Positions 11,601 to 22,069 of a stretch of 64,000 nt of DNA are shown in pieces; position 1 is the first letter of the stretch, and each line of letters opens with the position of its first letter. The translations under genes and the position numbers were made by a program. The DNA comes from Fulvia fulva (taxonomy: Eukaryota > Ascomycota > Dothideomycetes > Mycosphaerellales > Mycosphaerellaceae). The stretch lies in the NCBI RefSeq assembly GCF_020509005.1, contig NC_063012.1:4960001-5024000 (forward strand), written 5' to 3'. The notes under the pieces were generated by a model. It made no database searches, was not told the DNA's origin, and saw nothing but the letters and a program-made list of their open reading frames with translations.

Positions 11601-13341
11601 AATTGTCAGCGTTGACATCGATGACTTTCTGGACAGTGTCCTTGACGTTCTGTCCGCGGCAAATGAACTCATGCTAGATCGGCTACAGCAGATTGCGCAA
11701 GCAGTCATTGGAAGATTCGTCAATGTCCGTAATGTCTGCGATTTGCTCAACGCCATCGCACCCAGCTCGGTACGAGAGTTCAAGGACGCTGGACTGGAGT
11801 ATCTTTGTCTCAATCTCGAGGCCATGTTACAGGGGCAGTACCTTGGTAGTCTAGACGAAGATCTTCTTCTCGAACTTGACAAAGTTGTGCGTGGGAACCA
11901 ACTGGCGTACATGCCATTCGCGAAAAGTGGTCGCGCGGCAAGAGAGCTTTTGGACCAACATCCTGAGCTGGCCGCTACCATGGATCGGAACAAGCGGGCG
12001 AAGGTTGACAACATCGCGCTCAAGGCCAAGTACGATAGATTTGTCTCGTTTGCACCAGGATCTTTGGACGAGGATAATGCGGCTTCGCCAATGCAACTCA
12101 AAACTCGCCGGCGCTCCTCGAATACAGTCAGGACCTCGACTGATCACCCTTCGCTGAGAGCCAAGGCATCCACGAAAGATATGATGTTTGCCATGGACGA
12201 GGAGGTGGACTCTGGCATCGCTTCACCTCAAGCATCTCCGTCTATCAGGCCAATGCCCAGCCCTCGTGGGCTTGATCCGCAGAGCACACCCCCAGATGAT
12301 GTCTGGTTCAACTCCAGGGGCAAGGCGTTGCCATCGCCTAAGCTCGCGGCCCAATCTGTGCAAGATGGCTTCATCACCCCAAGGACTCCAATATCGCCAC
12401 TCATGGCTGGCAAGACGCCGCCAAACGCTGGTCGACCATGGACGTTGACGCCGCTTCCGGGACAGAAGATGGAGATGAAGGATATCATGGCGCAAACGAT
12501 CTCTGGTCGAAAGTCTTCGATCACACAAGGCCTAGCTGCTGCAAAGGGATCAGAAGACCCAATGGACGTACCTGCTCCCTTTCGTCTTCCTGGACCGAAG
12601 ATGTCGCAAAAGGACCGTAAGCGAATGCAACAAGTCCACCAAGCGAGCCTACGTGCTTCGCCTGCACCAGAAGAGGCGGAAGTCAAATCCTTCTCGTGGC
12701 AAGCTGTTTCCAACCAGAAGCGGCCGGGCCTGAAGGATGTGATCGAGTGCGAGTCGACTTCAAAAGGCTCTCCTTCACGGTCGCCCAGCACTCCCACGCT
12801 CACGACAAGGCAGACTGTTGCCAATCCAAAGGCTTCGTCATCATCGAAGCCAGCAATTGGTCCCGCTAGCCCATCTCTGCGACAGCTCAGTGTCACGGAA
12901 CACAAGACAATGGCGACCAATGGAGCGGAGGGCAAGGGTCAGGCGAACAGTGTCTCACACGTCAGCAATAGCAAGCCTATCCCACAATCCGTTCGCCACC
13001 AGCCGGTCGTAGATCCCGCATGGGGTCTCAGTATGTCTGAGATCGTGGCGCAACAAGAGCTGGAGAAGAACGCAATCAAGGAGGCTGCTGCAAAGCGAGA
13101 CCTGCAGGAGATACAGGCAGAGCAGGAATTCCAGGAATGGTGGGAGAAGGAGAGCGCAAGGGTGCAAGAAGCGGAACAGCAAGCGACGGCTGCTGCGACC
13201 AAGGCGCCGAAACGAAATAGGGGACGAAGGGGTCACGCTGGAAGAGGCGGTAAGGGTACTGGCGGCAAGGGACGCGAGCATGCCGCCAACGGTGGTGAGA
13301 TCAGCACTGCAACATCAAGCGCCACAAAGCCAACACGGTGA
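8626..13341 (+). CDS. Ankyrin / RCC1 / tandem BTB protein (IBtk-like)
   Basis: A 1571-residue, single-exon protein with the domain order of inhibitor of Bruton tyrosine kinase and S. pombe Btb3-type proteins. Ankyrin repeats lie at about residues 80-185 (GMTLLHYAV, GWTALHRAFYFGN). RCC1-type propeller repeats lie at about 335-470 (LYMCGHGQGGRLGTGDE, IFSWGNNAYGQLGYN, LYVMGKNDGQLGI). Two BTB/POZ domains start near 770 and 905 (VVIELEDDEVKVHSTLMRTR). The last 500 residues are disordered, with an EEKE-type helix near SMSEIVAQQELEKN and a basic Gly/Arg tail. Such proteins are inferred to act as cullin-3 substrate adaptors; this is family knowledge, not visible here. Start chosen at the first ATG, MISLLWKAF. 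Confidence 0.9.
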   Translation: MISLLWKAFYDDHVDTFRQLLETAAYNARPYGARGASSHRSAAIASPVQPGTSPMNTRSRRTATPKTAVNAGSALTKENLNMLDGAGMTLLHYAVSSVKETAIDFATALLEHPIIDLYAQDEENGWTALHRAFYFGNITIARFILERDAGVALSKLRGNSRPTLSLVKVKDKEGLGPLDLYAATIKDRTLRPALSTRQRSGSNGSDDERPILDPSDGHGPSPVKIPFIDVHGDQLFHFGSNRNVSLGFGDQDDRQFPERINLRRPEHLVRRFYEEYLDHHESRWSGHDPAYQSKADSVSNMWVEDIPWMPKSRPLEIQDVHMSKLHTAVLTTDPEANLYMCGHGQGGRLGTGDERTRFHFVCIEGGALAGKRVATVALGQNHTLALSDDGEIFSWGNNAYGQLGYNLPKAPNDEEPITTIPQQIFGPLKRETVIGVAASRVHSVAHTATSLYVMGKNDGQLGIVDSDARSLDMQVAPRRVAAALFTSAIASVAAIDSATVCLLDNHDVWVFANFGYAKVPFPLDGFTNYFLRQSFLVTTYDSAPNQISKVTAEGDTICALSTRGEVYTVSISQRQDTKASVSTTNPTKIRGAISTPQRIWSPKKSSMAARDVGLDTDGSIILSTEEGSVWNRTKRATMKDASNVATSEYKPKDYKFSRVPGLTRVMAVRSSGHGAYAAIRRDCDVLQTQVVVEDPTLWKDLFPLLSLSQLIDHNIESEDDTSRHRFWQGTKRPSEVLLLRKAVLRCADIGADLKTLFENGWNRPATKYDALLATTSSEVRIPVHRWLLTARSRVLRRGFSNLCEMSTFTIPDFARSELDDEGRVVITFQGLDLLTILDLALYIYTDTVVDFWHFVKSAPKMAYSYRQVRTELMKVATRLELAKLEPAVRQMVEPRPCLDMDMEIAHGDPAYFYDGDVVIELEDDEVKVHSTLMRTRCPFFEGMFMGRSRGGWLAGRDDHAEVNVDLKHINSKTFSLVLRHIYCDSGEELFDEIVSVDIDDFLDSVLDVLSAANELMLDRLQQIAQAVIGRFVNVRNVCDLLNAIAPSSVREFKDAGLEYLCLNLEAMLQGQYLGSLDEDLLLELDKVVRGNQLAYMPFAKSGRAARELLDQHPELAATMDRNKRAKVDNIALKAKYDRFVSFAPGSLDEDNAASPMQLKTRRRSSNTVRTSTDHPSLRAKASTKDMMFAMDEEVDSGIASPQASPSIRPMPSPRGLDPQSTPPDDVWFNSRGKALPSPKLAAQSVQDGFITPRTPISPLMAGKTPPNAGRPWTLTPLPGQKMEMKDIMAQTISGRKSSITQGLAAAKGSEDPMDVPAPFRLPGPKMSQKDRKRMQQVHQASLRASPAPEEAEVKSFSWQAVSNQKRPGLKDVIECESTSKGSPSRSPSTPTLTTRQTVANPKASSSSKPAIGPASPSLRQLSVTEHKTMATNGAEGKGQANSVSHVSNSKPIPQSVRHQPVVDPAWGLSMSEIVAQQELEKNAIKEAAAKRDLQEIQAEQEFQEWWEKESARVQEAEQQATAAATKAPKRNRGRRGHAGRGGKGTGGKGREHAANGGEISTATSSATKPTR

Positions 13342-13790
13342 GAGTAGACGATCGGTCGCTATAGAGCTTGAGCGTCTCAAGACGCGCTTCTTGTATATGT
13401 GTTGCGGTATTAGACATTCAGAATACTAGAGACGTCCATTGCAATCTGCCGAGACAATGCGTTGCGCATGTGACCGTCTCTACTGTAGGCGACCCGAAGA
13501 TCCGGGGATCGGCTACCCCACGTAGAACTAGAACTACTGCTATCGCCTCTCAATCTGCTTCCATGTCCAGCTAGACGGTGCAAGGAGAAGACTCCCCTGT
13601 GACTGAACAATGCTGACAGCAGCAGCCTTGCCTTTGCCACGAGGAGCGCACCCATCTCACGACTGTCGAAGACGCATGCGATAGCCACGAGGGCGAGCAC
13701 ACGATCGTCTCCACTCCGCATCTGCTCGTGCAGCTTACCTTACCTTACCACGGCCGCCGCCGCCTACTGACAGACATAGCCATACACACA
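13342..13790. other. Intergenic / 5' leader
   Basis: About 450 bp between two plus-strand genes. The downstream frame is open from 13728 via a GTG codon, but the first ATG is 13791. No other signal seen. Confidence 0.4.
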
Positions 13791-16094
13791 ATGCCCTCTG
13801 CAAGCCTGTCGCCACACGCTCCGGCCTCAGGCGCCACCAGTCCTGCGCCTGCACAACGACCGGCGTTGATGAAGCGTCAGAGTTCCCAATCCTCGAATCA
13901 GTCCCTCTCGCGACACGGCATCGCGAGTCCCGGCGGCAGCGTCGAAGCGCATGGCCAGCCACTCCGCCACCCCGTCAAGGCGCGACACGCAAAGATTGTC
14001 CTGCCGCGCAATCACAGCAGTGGCCGCAACCTCGCGAAACTCAATCGCCAAGCGCAACAGGCACAGCACGCCGTCGATGACGGCCGCAAGCACTCACGCC
14101 AGCGCTCGCATGAGGGCGACACCGAGATCCGACTGCCCGGCAGTCTGGACGAGAGCGCGCAGCAGAAGCCCCAGATGCGCCGCAACCTGACCTCATACCA
14201 ACTGCCGCGGAACACATCGCACGTGAAGCTAAAGAAGAATCTCTCGCACGGCCAGCTCACGCGACTCGGCTCGGGGCGCAACCTGGTCGCTATGGGCGAA
14301 GCGCGACAACGCGCTCCACCGTCGCCTGGCTTGAAGGGCAAGAGCAAGAGGCCCAGGTCGGCCGAGATGGCGGGCGAGGAGAAAGGCCGTGAGCTAGAGT
14401 CGTCTCAGCAGCAGCAACAGCGCAAGTTGTCAGGTCAGAAGAATAAGAAGGCTGGGTTTGCGGTCGGTAGCGCCGGCGACGCGAGCGATGAGGACGAGCA
14501 GGTACAGCTCGAGGGTCAGGAAGACGAGTGGACTGAAGAGAGCGCGAGTGCGAGTCCGTATAGCACCAGGCAGAACACCGCCAACAACTCCCGAAGGTCA
14601 AGCGTTATACTAGATCGGTCTGCTGAGAGATTGCCATTCGAGAAGATTGCTGTACCCGAGAGGTTCCAACTCGGGAAATCAGCTGAAAAGCAAGATACGC
14701 TGAAGATGGAGCGCGAGTGGCAGAACAGGCAGGAGCAGGAGCAGCCAGTTCCCAGTGAAAGCGACGAGAGTGACGAGAGTGATCCGCCCAGTCCGCGATC
14801 TACTGGTCACGCCAAGCAGAATGCAGAGTCTCGACAGCAGGAGGTCAGACAACCTCCTGCGCCACAGACCTTGCAGCTGCGGCCAAAGCCTGAGCAAGCG
14901 GAGGCTCCTAAAGCTGCACAGCCAGCGCAGCCATCATCACCGAAGCCTACAGAAGAGATTTTAGAGGAGAATGTGCAACAGCTGCCGTCACCCCGGGGCT
15001 CGCCTCCCAAGTCAGTATCGAGTCCACTACATGTCACCAAAGATGCTCATCCGAGCACAAGGAGATTACTCGACAGGAGTCAGCAGTACCATTCGGCCGC
15101 ACCAGCTGTCGTAAGTAATGTCAGTGCCTTGGATGATGTGCACAGCAATAGAGGGTCCCCAGCGGCGTCCATGAGGTCGTCCAAGTCGACCCTTGATGCC
15201 GCAAACGATCAGCAGGAAGATGAGCTTGTCTCGCGATTTGTACCCAGCACATCTCACCCCTCATTTGGCAGTGGCGCCAATACCGCAACGAACACGCCCA
15301 AACAAAGTGGCTTCCATACCCCGGAGGAAGACAGTACACTGGCTGCGCAGAGACGAGAGAAGAACATCTCAGGCTTCCAGATAGGTCCAGTCAGTCCTGG
15401 CTCTACAGTGTCAGCCGGTTCTTCTGGCGCGAACACTCCTGCAATAGGCCGATCACGCACCGAACTGCGCATGCTGCAGGATAAAGCACTCGCAGAGATC
15501 GAGGCCCAAGGTGATCACAAACCGCACCTTCCGGCACACATCTACGACAGACGTAACGAGTCTCTCAAATCTTACCTCAATAACATTGCAGGTGAGGGCC
15601 GCGGTCAAAGCACTGGACTCAGCATGGGCCCAGACGTCTTCCAAGGCCGCTTCAGAGCTCTGAACACCGAGTTGAGAGTGGTGCAGAAGTTCCGCGATCC
15701 CCTTGGTGAAGCCATTGCAAGGCTGAGAAGCTGCAAAGGCAGCAAGCTTAATCAACACGCTTCGAAACAGGCAGCCCAGCAGAAAGTCTCTGGTTCGGCG
15801 GGGCTGAGCAGCAGCAAAAGTGCAGTCTCGCTGCCTGCACAACGAGCTCGACAAGCAGGCGATCTTTCAAAAAGTGCATCACCACCTCAGGTTGACAGCA
15901 ACGCTATGCTGAAGCGCGGTATTGCCGGCGCACAGAGCGAAGTCCGCTTGCAAAGCTCAGGCGGTTCTGAAAGGCAAAAAGCTCAAGGCAAGAGGGAGGT
16001 CAGCTTTGCTGGTAAGCCCCAGACGAGGGAGTTTGAGCCTCTACCAGAAGAGATGGACCCGAGTGAGATTGCGAGGCAGCTGTGGGAGAGCTGA
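13791..16094 (+). CDS. TCO89-like TORC1 subunit
   Basis: A 767-residue, low-complexity protein that I assign to the fungal TCO89 family of TORC1-associated proteins, which sit at the vacuolar membrane and help nutrient signalling. The supporting blocks are RHAKIVLPRNHSSGRNLAKL near residue 65, NTSHVKLKKNLSHGQLTRLG near 140, KKAGFAVGS followed by an acidic stretch and DEWTEESASASPYSTRQNT near 225-285, and the C-terminal REVSFAGKP / EMDPSEIARQLWES. The rest is Ser/Gln/Pro-rich and likely disordered. Translation starts at the first ATG; a GTG-initiated extension is open but unlikely. A GTAAGT inside the ORF (about 15110) could be a cryptic donor but the frame is open across it. The family call rests on motif memory and is moderate. 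Confidence 0.65.
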   Translation: MPSASLSPHAPASGATSPAPAQRPALMKRQSSQSSNQSLSRHGIASPGGSVEAHGQPLRHPVKARHAKIVLPRNHSSGRNLAKLNRQAQQAQHAVDDGRKHSRQRSHEGDTEIRLPGSLDESAQQKPQMRRNLTSYQLPRNTSHVKLKKNLSHGQLTRLGSGRNLVAMGEARQRAPPSPGLKGKSKRPRSAEMAGEEKGRELESSQQQQQRKLSGQKNKKAGFAVGSAGDASDEDEQVQLEGQEDEWTEESASASPYSTRQNTANNSRRSSVILDRSAERLPFEKIAVPERFQLGKSAEKQDTLKMEREWQNRQEQEQPVPSESDESDESDPPSPRSTGHAKQNAESRQQEVRQPPAPQTLQLRPKPEQAEAPKAAQPAQPSSPKPTEEILEENVQQLPSPRGSPPKSVSSPLHVTKDAHPSTRRLLDRSQQYHSAAPAVVSNVSALDDVHSNRGSPAASMRSSKSTLDAANDQQEDELVSRFVPSTSHPSFGSGANTATNTPKQSGFHTPEEDSTLAAQRREKNISGFQIGPVSPGSTVSAGSSGANTPAIGRSRTELRMLQDKALAEIEAQGDHKPHLPAHIYDRRNESLKSYLNNIAGEGRGQSTGLSMGPDVFQGRFRALNTELRVVQKFRDPLGEAIARLRSCKGSKLNQHASKQAAQQKVSGSAGLSSSKSAVSLPAQRARQAGDLSKSASPPQVDSNAMLKRGIAGAQSEVRLQSSGGSERQKAQGKREVSFAGKPQTREFEPLPEEMDPSEIARQLWES

Positions 16095-18090
16095 TTAAAC
16101 AGCACGATCACCCCACTGCTTTCGACATGGGCGAGATTGTCACTTGATATGTGCGCATGTCTGTCGGCTGTGACCATCAGGTTACTGTATTCTTGTCGGC
16201 AGGTTGTTTGCCTCTAGCGAGGAGTTCTGGCGCGTGGTTGTGGATACATCTTTCGCCGACTGTGCAGCAATTACAGGCATGGAGCGGTCTTGACGTTTGT
16301 GTTTTGTTTTCACGACGGCCGCTGCGCTGCGTGCTATCGGCGCTGGGTTCTACTGTAGGTAGTGAGGCATGTTTGGGTGCGCGAGATGCATTGTACTTGG
16401 CGAAATCGCATTGATTCCTCGTGAGCCGTCAAACTACAAACAGAGTACATGCATCAGCTGCCACTTCTGTCGAAGTAATCTTGGTTCCATGTTGAGTGCA
16501 ACGTGCTGCGGGTGAGTGTAACTACTGTGGAGCCAGCACTTCTGGGCAATACTTCTGGGCGAGAAGCCATCGCGAGGGCTTTGGTACGGAGTGGAGTTGG
16601 GCGATTTGCGGCATTTGTTGTAATGTTTCGCAGAGGCACAGGATGCTGCAGCAGTCTGTCGTGGTCTGGAAGTGATGTCGATGTCGCGAGCGGAAATGAT
16701 GTGTCCACTACTGCTCACGGCTCGCAGGCCCCTCGATCTTTGCCATCACAGCGCTATCCTTCTCGCGCGAACACCACGTTGCGAGATGAGCCCATGCGCT
16801 AGCGGTGTGTATGAGATAGGCGCCTGCGACACAATGGCACGGGACATGTATGTTGTGCTACCCTCGTGCAAAGCACATGGCTGCAGACTGCAGTGTGCTG
16901 GGGAAGGCAGGGTCGAGACATGGGCAGTGACGATGTACCTGACATGAAGCGTGGCCGAGGTCCTCACGTTGGCGAGTGAGTGCTGAGTCGTATGTAATTT
17001 TGCTGCCACCTTGCGATCGACGTCGAACGGCTGCCGATAGATCGACTGACTTGACGTTGGCCGGCTCTCGCACGCGACCTCTTCTCCGCAGAAGCACAGA
17101 AGTGTTGCTGGTTGGCAGCGAATCGGTGCCTGCAGTGGTCCGCGAAGAAATTTGTGCTCCCACGCTAAGGCAGGAACCGTGGCGAAGTCGATCCGCAGAA
17201 GCGCGCGGACCGTTCCCTCAGCCGGGGATAGATTGTCGCCGGGCTTGTTTGTGTTTGTGTCTCGAACGTGGCGAACACGGTCGGTCAGCAGTGAGCACAT
17301 ACCGCCGATGCGATCCAACGTGCACCAAAAGTCGCAGACGGCCATGCGGAATGGCGCTGGGCATGGGGATGTCAAGTCCAACGTGAATTCACTTGTTACC
17401 CGGCGCAAACGCATCAAAGCGGCATAGTGTGCCATTTAGCGCCTTAGCTTTTGTTCCTGTTTAACGCCATGGCGGAAATTGCGCTGGTGTGACACCGTGA
17501 TACGTCAAGAACTCAAGGATATCCCGGTGCCAGTGCACGGGTAACATACTGTAGCACATCGTTGGGTCTGTGTGGTATGAATCTGGCGTTCCCATAATAC
17601 ACTCTCTGCGCCCTGGTCGCGACGCTCTCTGGCTCCTTCAGCACGCACAACCACGCCCACACACTCACTCACTTGCTTCGAACGCTGGACCGGCACCACC
17701 GTCTCTACGACACCACAATCGCTTCATTCAATTGCCTCCTCGCAACCAATTGACCGACACTCCTTCATCCAGCTTCGACAGCCACTCTTCGAACGCCACT
17801 TGCCGACTCTCTGACGCGCCGCAATTTAGACGACACAGCGTCAAGCGAAACATCTTCCACTGCCTTCGCGTCTACCTCGTCGGTGGAGACGTAGCAGAAG
17901 TAAAGGACCCACGCATCACCGCACCTGGACGCGACATCAGCGACAAACAGCCTCTGCGACAATCCTTCTCAACTCACATCAACAAACGCCGCATCAGACG
18001 CATTCCAATCGGCGTCATATCGCATCAAGCTCAGATCCAGACCTCCACTCATACCGATCGCCTGGTTCGTACGTCACCCCCAAGGTCACG
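16095..18090. other. Long gene-free stretch
   Basis: Two kilobases without a supportable gene. The largest open frame (16746-17435, minus) has no domain, a composition typical of antisense shadow frames, and no splice-supported extension. The 500 bp before 18091 are rich in CACC/CATC pyrimidine-biased sequence, fitting a long 5' leader of the GPI-protein gene. No tRNA, repeat or RIP-type bias was seen. Confidence 0.4.
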
Positions 18091-18477
18091 ATGCGATTCT
18101 CAACCACCATCGCGGCGCTCGTTGCCATCGTCGCAGTCAATGCTGCTGAAGCACCAGCACCCCCGGCATACAACCAGCAGTCCATGACATCGGCAACGAC
18201 GACCTACACCATCACTAGGACACTGTCGCGCGTCGTTGAGACCGTCACCGCAACCAGAAACGGCACCACCGCCACCTACGAGAGCACGTCAACTGTCCCA
18301 GCAACGACTTTGGTCTCCGCTGCCCCAACTGGCTATGGCAACGCGACTCTTCCAGGTACCGCAGCGACAGCATCAGCAACATTTTACCCACCACCACCAT
18401 CGCAAGGTGGTGCCGGCAAGGCTGAGGCAGCTGGTATCGCCGTTGCCATCGGCATCATTGGCATGCTCGCCCTTTAG
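18091..18477 (+). CDS. Small GPI-anchored cell-surface protein
   Basis: A 128-residue secreted protein of the kind found as small GPI-anchored wall or membrane proteins in filamentous fungi. It has an N-terminal signal peptide (MRFSTTIAALVAIVAVNAA), a Thr/Ser/Ala-rich middle with the repeated YTITRTLSRVVETVTAT-type beta-like strand seen in such proteins, NGT and NAT glycosylation sequons, and a C-terminal hydrophobic segment (AGIAVAIGIIGMLAL) preceded by a small-residue GGAGKAEA region that suits an omega site. There is no enzyme motif and no cysteine-rich CFEM pattern. Function is unknown; surface structure or adhesion is an inference from composition only. Confidence 0.8.
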   Translation: MRFSTTIAALVAIVAVNAAEAPAPPAYNQQSMTSATTTYTITRTLSRVVETVTATRNGTTATYESTSTVPATTLVSAAPTGYGNATLPGTAATASATFYPPPPSQGGAGKAEAAGIAVAIGIIGMLAL

Positions 18478-19152
18478 AGGCAATTCTTCTTCTTCTTTGA
18501 CGCGTCGCACATGCGATTGCATCTCCTTTCAGACAGTGGCCGAGTGCTGCTGCGTTTCTTGACGGTGTTTAACGAGATTACGAGTACCGGCCGCGCTGCT
18601 TATTGCTGTTACTTGCACGATGCCTGCCTTACGCTTGAGCCTCCAGTCTTGAGAATTGTTGGTCAATGGCAACAACAAAGTTTATACCCCAATTGGAGAG
18701 GAGGAAACGAGATGAGACAGGGAGTGGTTTCGATTCTTTGTGTGTAGCTCTTCTTGGTGCAGATATGATTTTGGAGAAGATGAAGATATCTTACCTGGCT
18801 GCCCCCGATCACGTCTTTCTGGGCTATCGTCCCTGTCACTCGTTCCCGTAAGCATGTTACATACATGAAGTGAGGTCGGAGGTCGGATGATGGCGAACGG
18901 CTCCTTGAAGAAGAAGTGGGTCTTATGTTGTCGTGTGCTCTTTCTGGTGTGTGCGTCGGGAGATCGGCTTGGAGCTGTCCTGGTCGTGCGTGCAAAGCGA
19001 TGATCTCATGTCTCGACAGCACCCGCTCACATTCATGTTCACTGTTCCTGCATGTGCATGTACGTGGACACCGCGTCACACTCTGGTAGAGCAGCAGCAC
19101 CAGCCTCTGGTTGACGTTCGAGAGCGCATCGCTTCCACCTCTACCTGCGAAC
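18478..19152. other. Intergenic region
   Basis: About 0.7 kb holding the 3' end of the GPI-protein transcript and the promoter of HBS1. A minus-strand open frame (18663-19172) overlaps the HBS1 start and has no conserved feature. Nothing else seen. Confidence 0.4.
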
Positions 19153-21695
19153 ATGCAGCGCGTCAAGAACATCGACTATGACGAGGACGATGTATACTCC
19201 GACGAAGAAGAGCACACGTACGCGGAAGAGGCTGACGCAGGGTACTCGCAAGAGGACAAGGACAACTTCACGACGTTGACTCCTGTCGTCCGCGCGGAAC
19301 TCGATGAAGCAGGAGTGCCGGCCACTACACAGCAAATCGAAGAGGCGCTGTGGCACTACTTCTGGGACGTTGGCAAGAGTGTAGCATATCTCATGAACGC
19401 AAGGACGCCAAGAGACACGAAGAAAGATGAGGAAAAGGACAAGGATAAGCCAAAGAGCAAGTTCGATGAGGCGGCGCAGAAAAGCGCACAGCTTGCAGGT
19501 GAGTCGAGCGATCTCTCCTCCTTTTCTGCCACAATGGAGCATTTGGGGCTTGAAACAACAGCAGAGGACATACGGGGCACAGGTGCGTGTGCACGACACC
19601 ATCCAAGCTTGAGACTCGAGCTGATGAAGGTCACGGCAGAGCGTAAACCGAGCACGTCTGCTGCAGACTGGTTCCGTGGCACACCTTGGACTGGTGTGCC
19701 TGCGTCGATGCTGAGCACCTTCACCCCGGTCCAAAGACTGCCGCAAGTCAAGCTACTGGGAGGCTCGTCGAAGTTGGCCAAACTCGCCGCGGAACGTCGA
19801 AAGAAGGCAGCCGCAGCCCGGAATGCACAAGCACCAAGCGCACCCGCAGATTCTCTCAGCTCGCTCGAGCGCCTGAGCGTATCGAGGGACGCGAAGGAGA
19901 ATGAGTCCCCAGCGCAACCGCCAGAACCAAAGAAGTACCCTATGCGGCGAAAACGATCACCAACGCCACCGCCTAGAGACCCGGCTCCCCCACCGCTGGA
20001 GCCAGAGGAGGACGTACCAAACCTCCGCTCGTCTCCTACTGCATTCGCCCAGGCGCTTTCCACCGGCACTGGAAGTGTGAACGGCCGGAGTAAGATGGAT
20101 CTCCGGGACCTCTTTGGCCCCAATACGTCCAACTTCAAAGTTTTCGACGGGCCGTCGCCGGACGACACCGTCATTCAAAGACAACAGGGCAGCAAAGGCT
20201 TGAACAAGTGATGTGGCTGACAGTCCTTTCAGGCAAAATAAAAGCAACTCAGCCAGCGAATGGTCTGGCGAAGAAGACAGAAGCACTCAAGCTTGATGCA
20301 GGTGCAGCAACACCTCCTGCTCCAAAGGTGAAGAGCAAAGGCCTTGATGTGCCCAAGCTGTGGGTCGAGGAGATGTCCAAACAGAAAGCATCTGCTTCTT
20401 TTGTGGTGATTGGCCATGTAGATCACGGCAAGAGCACACTGATGGGGCGACTGCTACTCGACACTGGCGCTGTATCACAACGAGACATCGATAGGTGGGT
20501 TTGACTATTGCCACTTGCATGATCTCATATAATTGACATCGACAGGTACAAGAAACAAGCGACTGACATTGGCAAGTCGTCCTTTGCACTAGCTTGGGTG
20601 ATGGACACAGGCTCCGAGGAGCGTGAGCGTGGAGTCACTGTCGATATCGCGCAGCACCACTTCAGCACAGATGTGGCAGATTTCACCATCCTGGATGCGC
20701 CGGGACATCGCGACTTTGTGCCCAACATGATTGGGGGTGCATCAATGGCCGATCTAGGCGTGCTCGTGGTCGACGCCAATCAGCTGGAGTCGGGCATGAA
20801 AGGTCAGACACGTGAGCACATCTTACTTGCCTCCGCCGTTGGACTACGAAAAATGGTAGTAGCTGTCAACAAGCTGGATTCGACTACACCCAAGTGGGAC
20901 CAAAGCATCTTTGAGAATGTGAGCGCGCAAGTGCTTAAGCTTCTGAGGGAGACTGGCTTCAAGGAAGCAGACATCAACATCGTGCCTTGTAGTGGACTGA
21001 ATGGCGACAACGTGGCCAAGGCACTCACTGGAAATACATTCGCGCAATGGATATCGAAGCATACGACGCTACTGCAGCAGTTGGAGAAGTTGGCGACGCA
21101 TACCGTAGAGCCTGATCTAGTGCAGAAGCCTCTGCGAATGCAGATTGCGGACGTTTTCAGAGGTGGCATCACAAATCCACTCTCCATTGCTGGACGCATA
21201 TGCTCCGGCCATGTTCAGGTCGGCGATGTCATCCTCGTTCAGCCTAGCGGAGAGAGTGCCGTAGTCAAGGGCATAGAGGTCAACGGCGAAGGCAGGGACT
21301 GGGCGGTCGCAGATGACATCCCAACACTACACCTTATCGACATCGAGCCGCAGCATCTAAGAAGCGGCGATGTAGCGTGCAGCCCTCAGAAGCCAATACG
21401 TGTCATCAAGAACCTCACGGTAAAGGTGCAGGCCCTAGACAGTCTGTTGCCGCAGCAGGTCAACGTACACATCGGTCGGCTGCATGTGCCGGGTGCCATC
21501 AGCCATCTGGTCGCAACCGAAGATGCGAAGGGTGAAACTATGAAGAAGAAGCCACGTATAGTGAAAGCAGGGCAAAGAGCTATAATCAAGCTAGTACTCG
21601 ACGATGGCGCTCCATTGGAGACGGGCGACCGTGTCGTGCTCAGAGCGGAGGGAAGTACAATTGCAGCAGGAGTGATTGACACCATCAGCATCTGA
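19153..21695 (+). CDS. HBS1: HBS1 translational GTPase (ribosome rescue)
   Basis: An eRF3/eEF1A-like GTPase that with Dom34 splits stalled ribosomes in no-go and non-stop mRNA decay. The N-terminus (ATG 19153) carries the HBS1_N domain ([18 protein letters not shown]), then a disordered linker ending [15 protein letters not shown]. The GTPase domain has G1 [10 protein letters not shown]3 DAPGHRDF, G4 NKLD and G5 PCSG, followed by the two beta-barrels; it ends at 21695. Intron 2 is 20495-20545 (GTGGGT...CAG, 51 bp) and joins RYKKQ in frame. The first junction, near 20198-20232, is unusual: the only frame-keeping option at the CAG is a 35-nt intron with a GC donor; a GT donor at 20208 does not keep frame. 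A 1-nt indel is the alternative. Confidence 0.92.
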
Positions 21696-22069
21696 TTGCA
21701 AGACGTCTGGAACGTCTATGCAGAGAGCATGAGGCTTTCAATCGAGGAAAGTGCACGATGTTTGTCTCGCGGGAGCTGTGCTCGGTTTGCCAACAAACTC
21801 AGCTCTGCAGTCGACACCTGTCCGAGTCACACATACGACGCTATCCTACTTGATGCATGTCCCGGCACTCGAGTAATACATTGTGCTCCAATCATACTGT
21901 GGCCTGAGAATATGTTCTAAATTAACATGTCGCCGCCCATTTCACTTCCCACACCTCCGTGCGTGTTCAATTGCCTTTGGTACCTCACCATCGCACATGA
22001 AAGTTACACGTCAGCTCTGTCCTCCTCAAGCGCTCTCATGAGTTTTGGCCTGGGCCAAAAGGGCCACAA
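21696..22069. other. Convergent intergenic region
   Basis: Shared 3' flank between HBS1 on the plus strand and the SUR7/PalI gene on the minus strand. No distinct feature seen. Confidence 0.4.

Noticed and set aside
16746..17435. 229-residue open frame on the minus strand in the 2-kb gap
   Set aside because: No domain, no conserved-looking block, overlaps open frames on the other strand (16976-17386) and has an unremarkable start. Length alone is compatible with chance in GC-rich DNA.
17570..18187. 205-residue open frame overlapping the GPI-protein start
   Set aside because: It lies in another frame of the long 5' leader and coding start of the GPI-anchored protein, which has a clear signal peptide and anchor.
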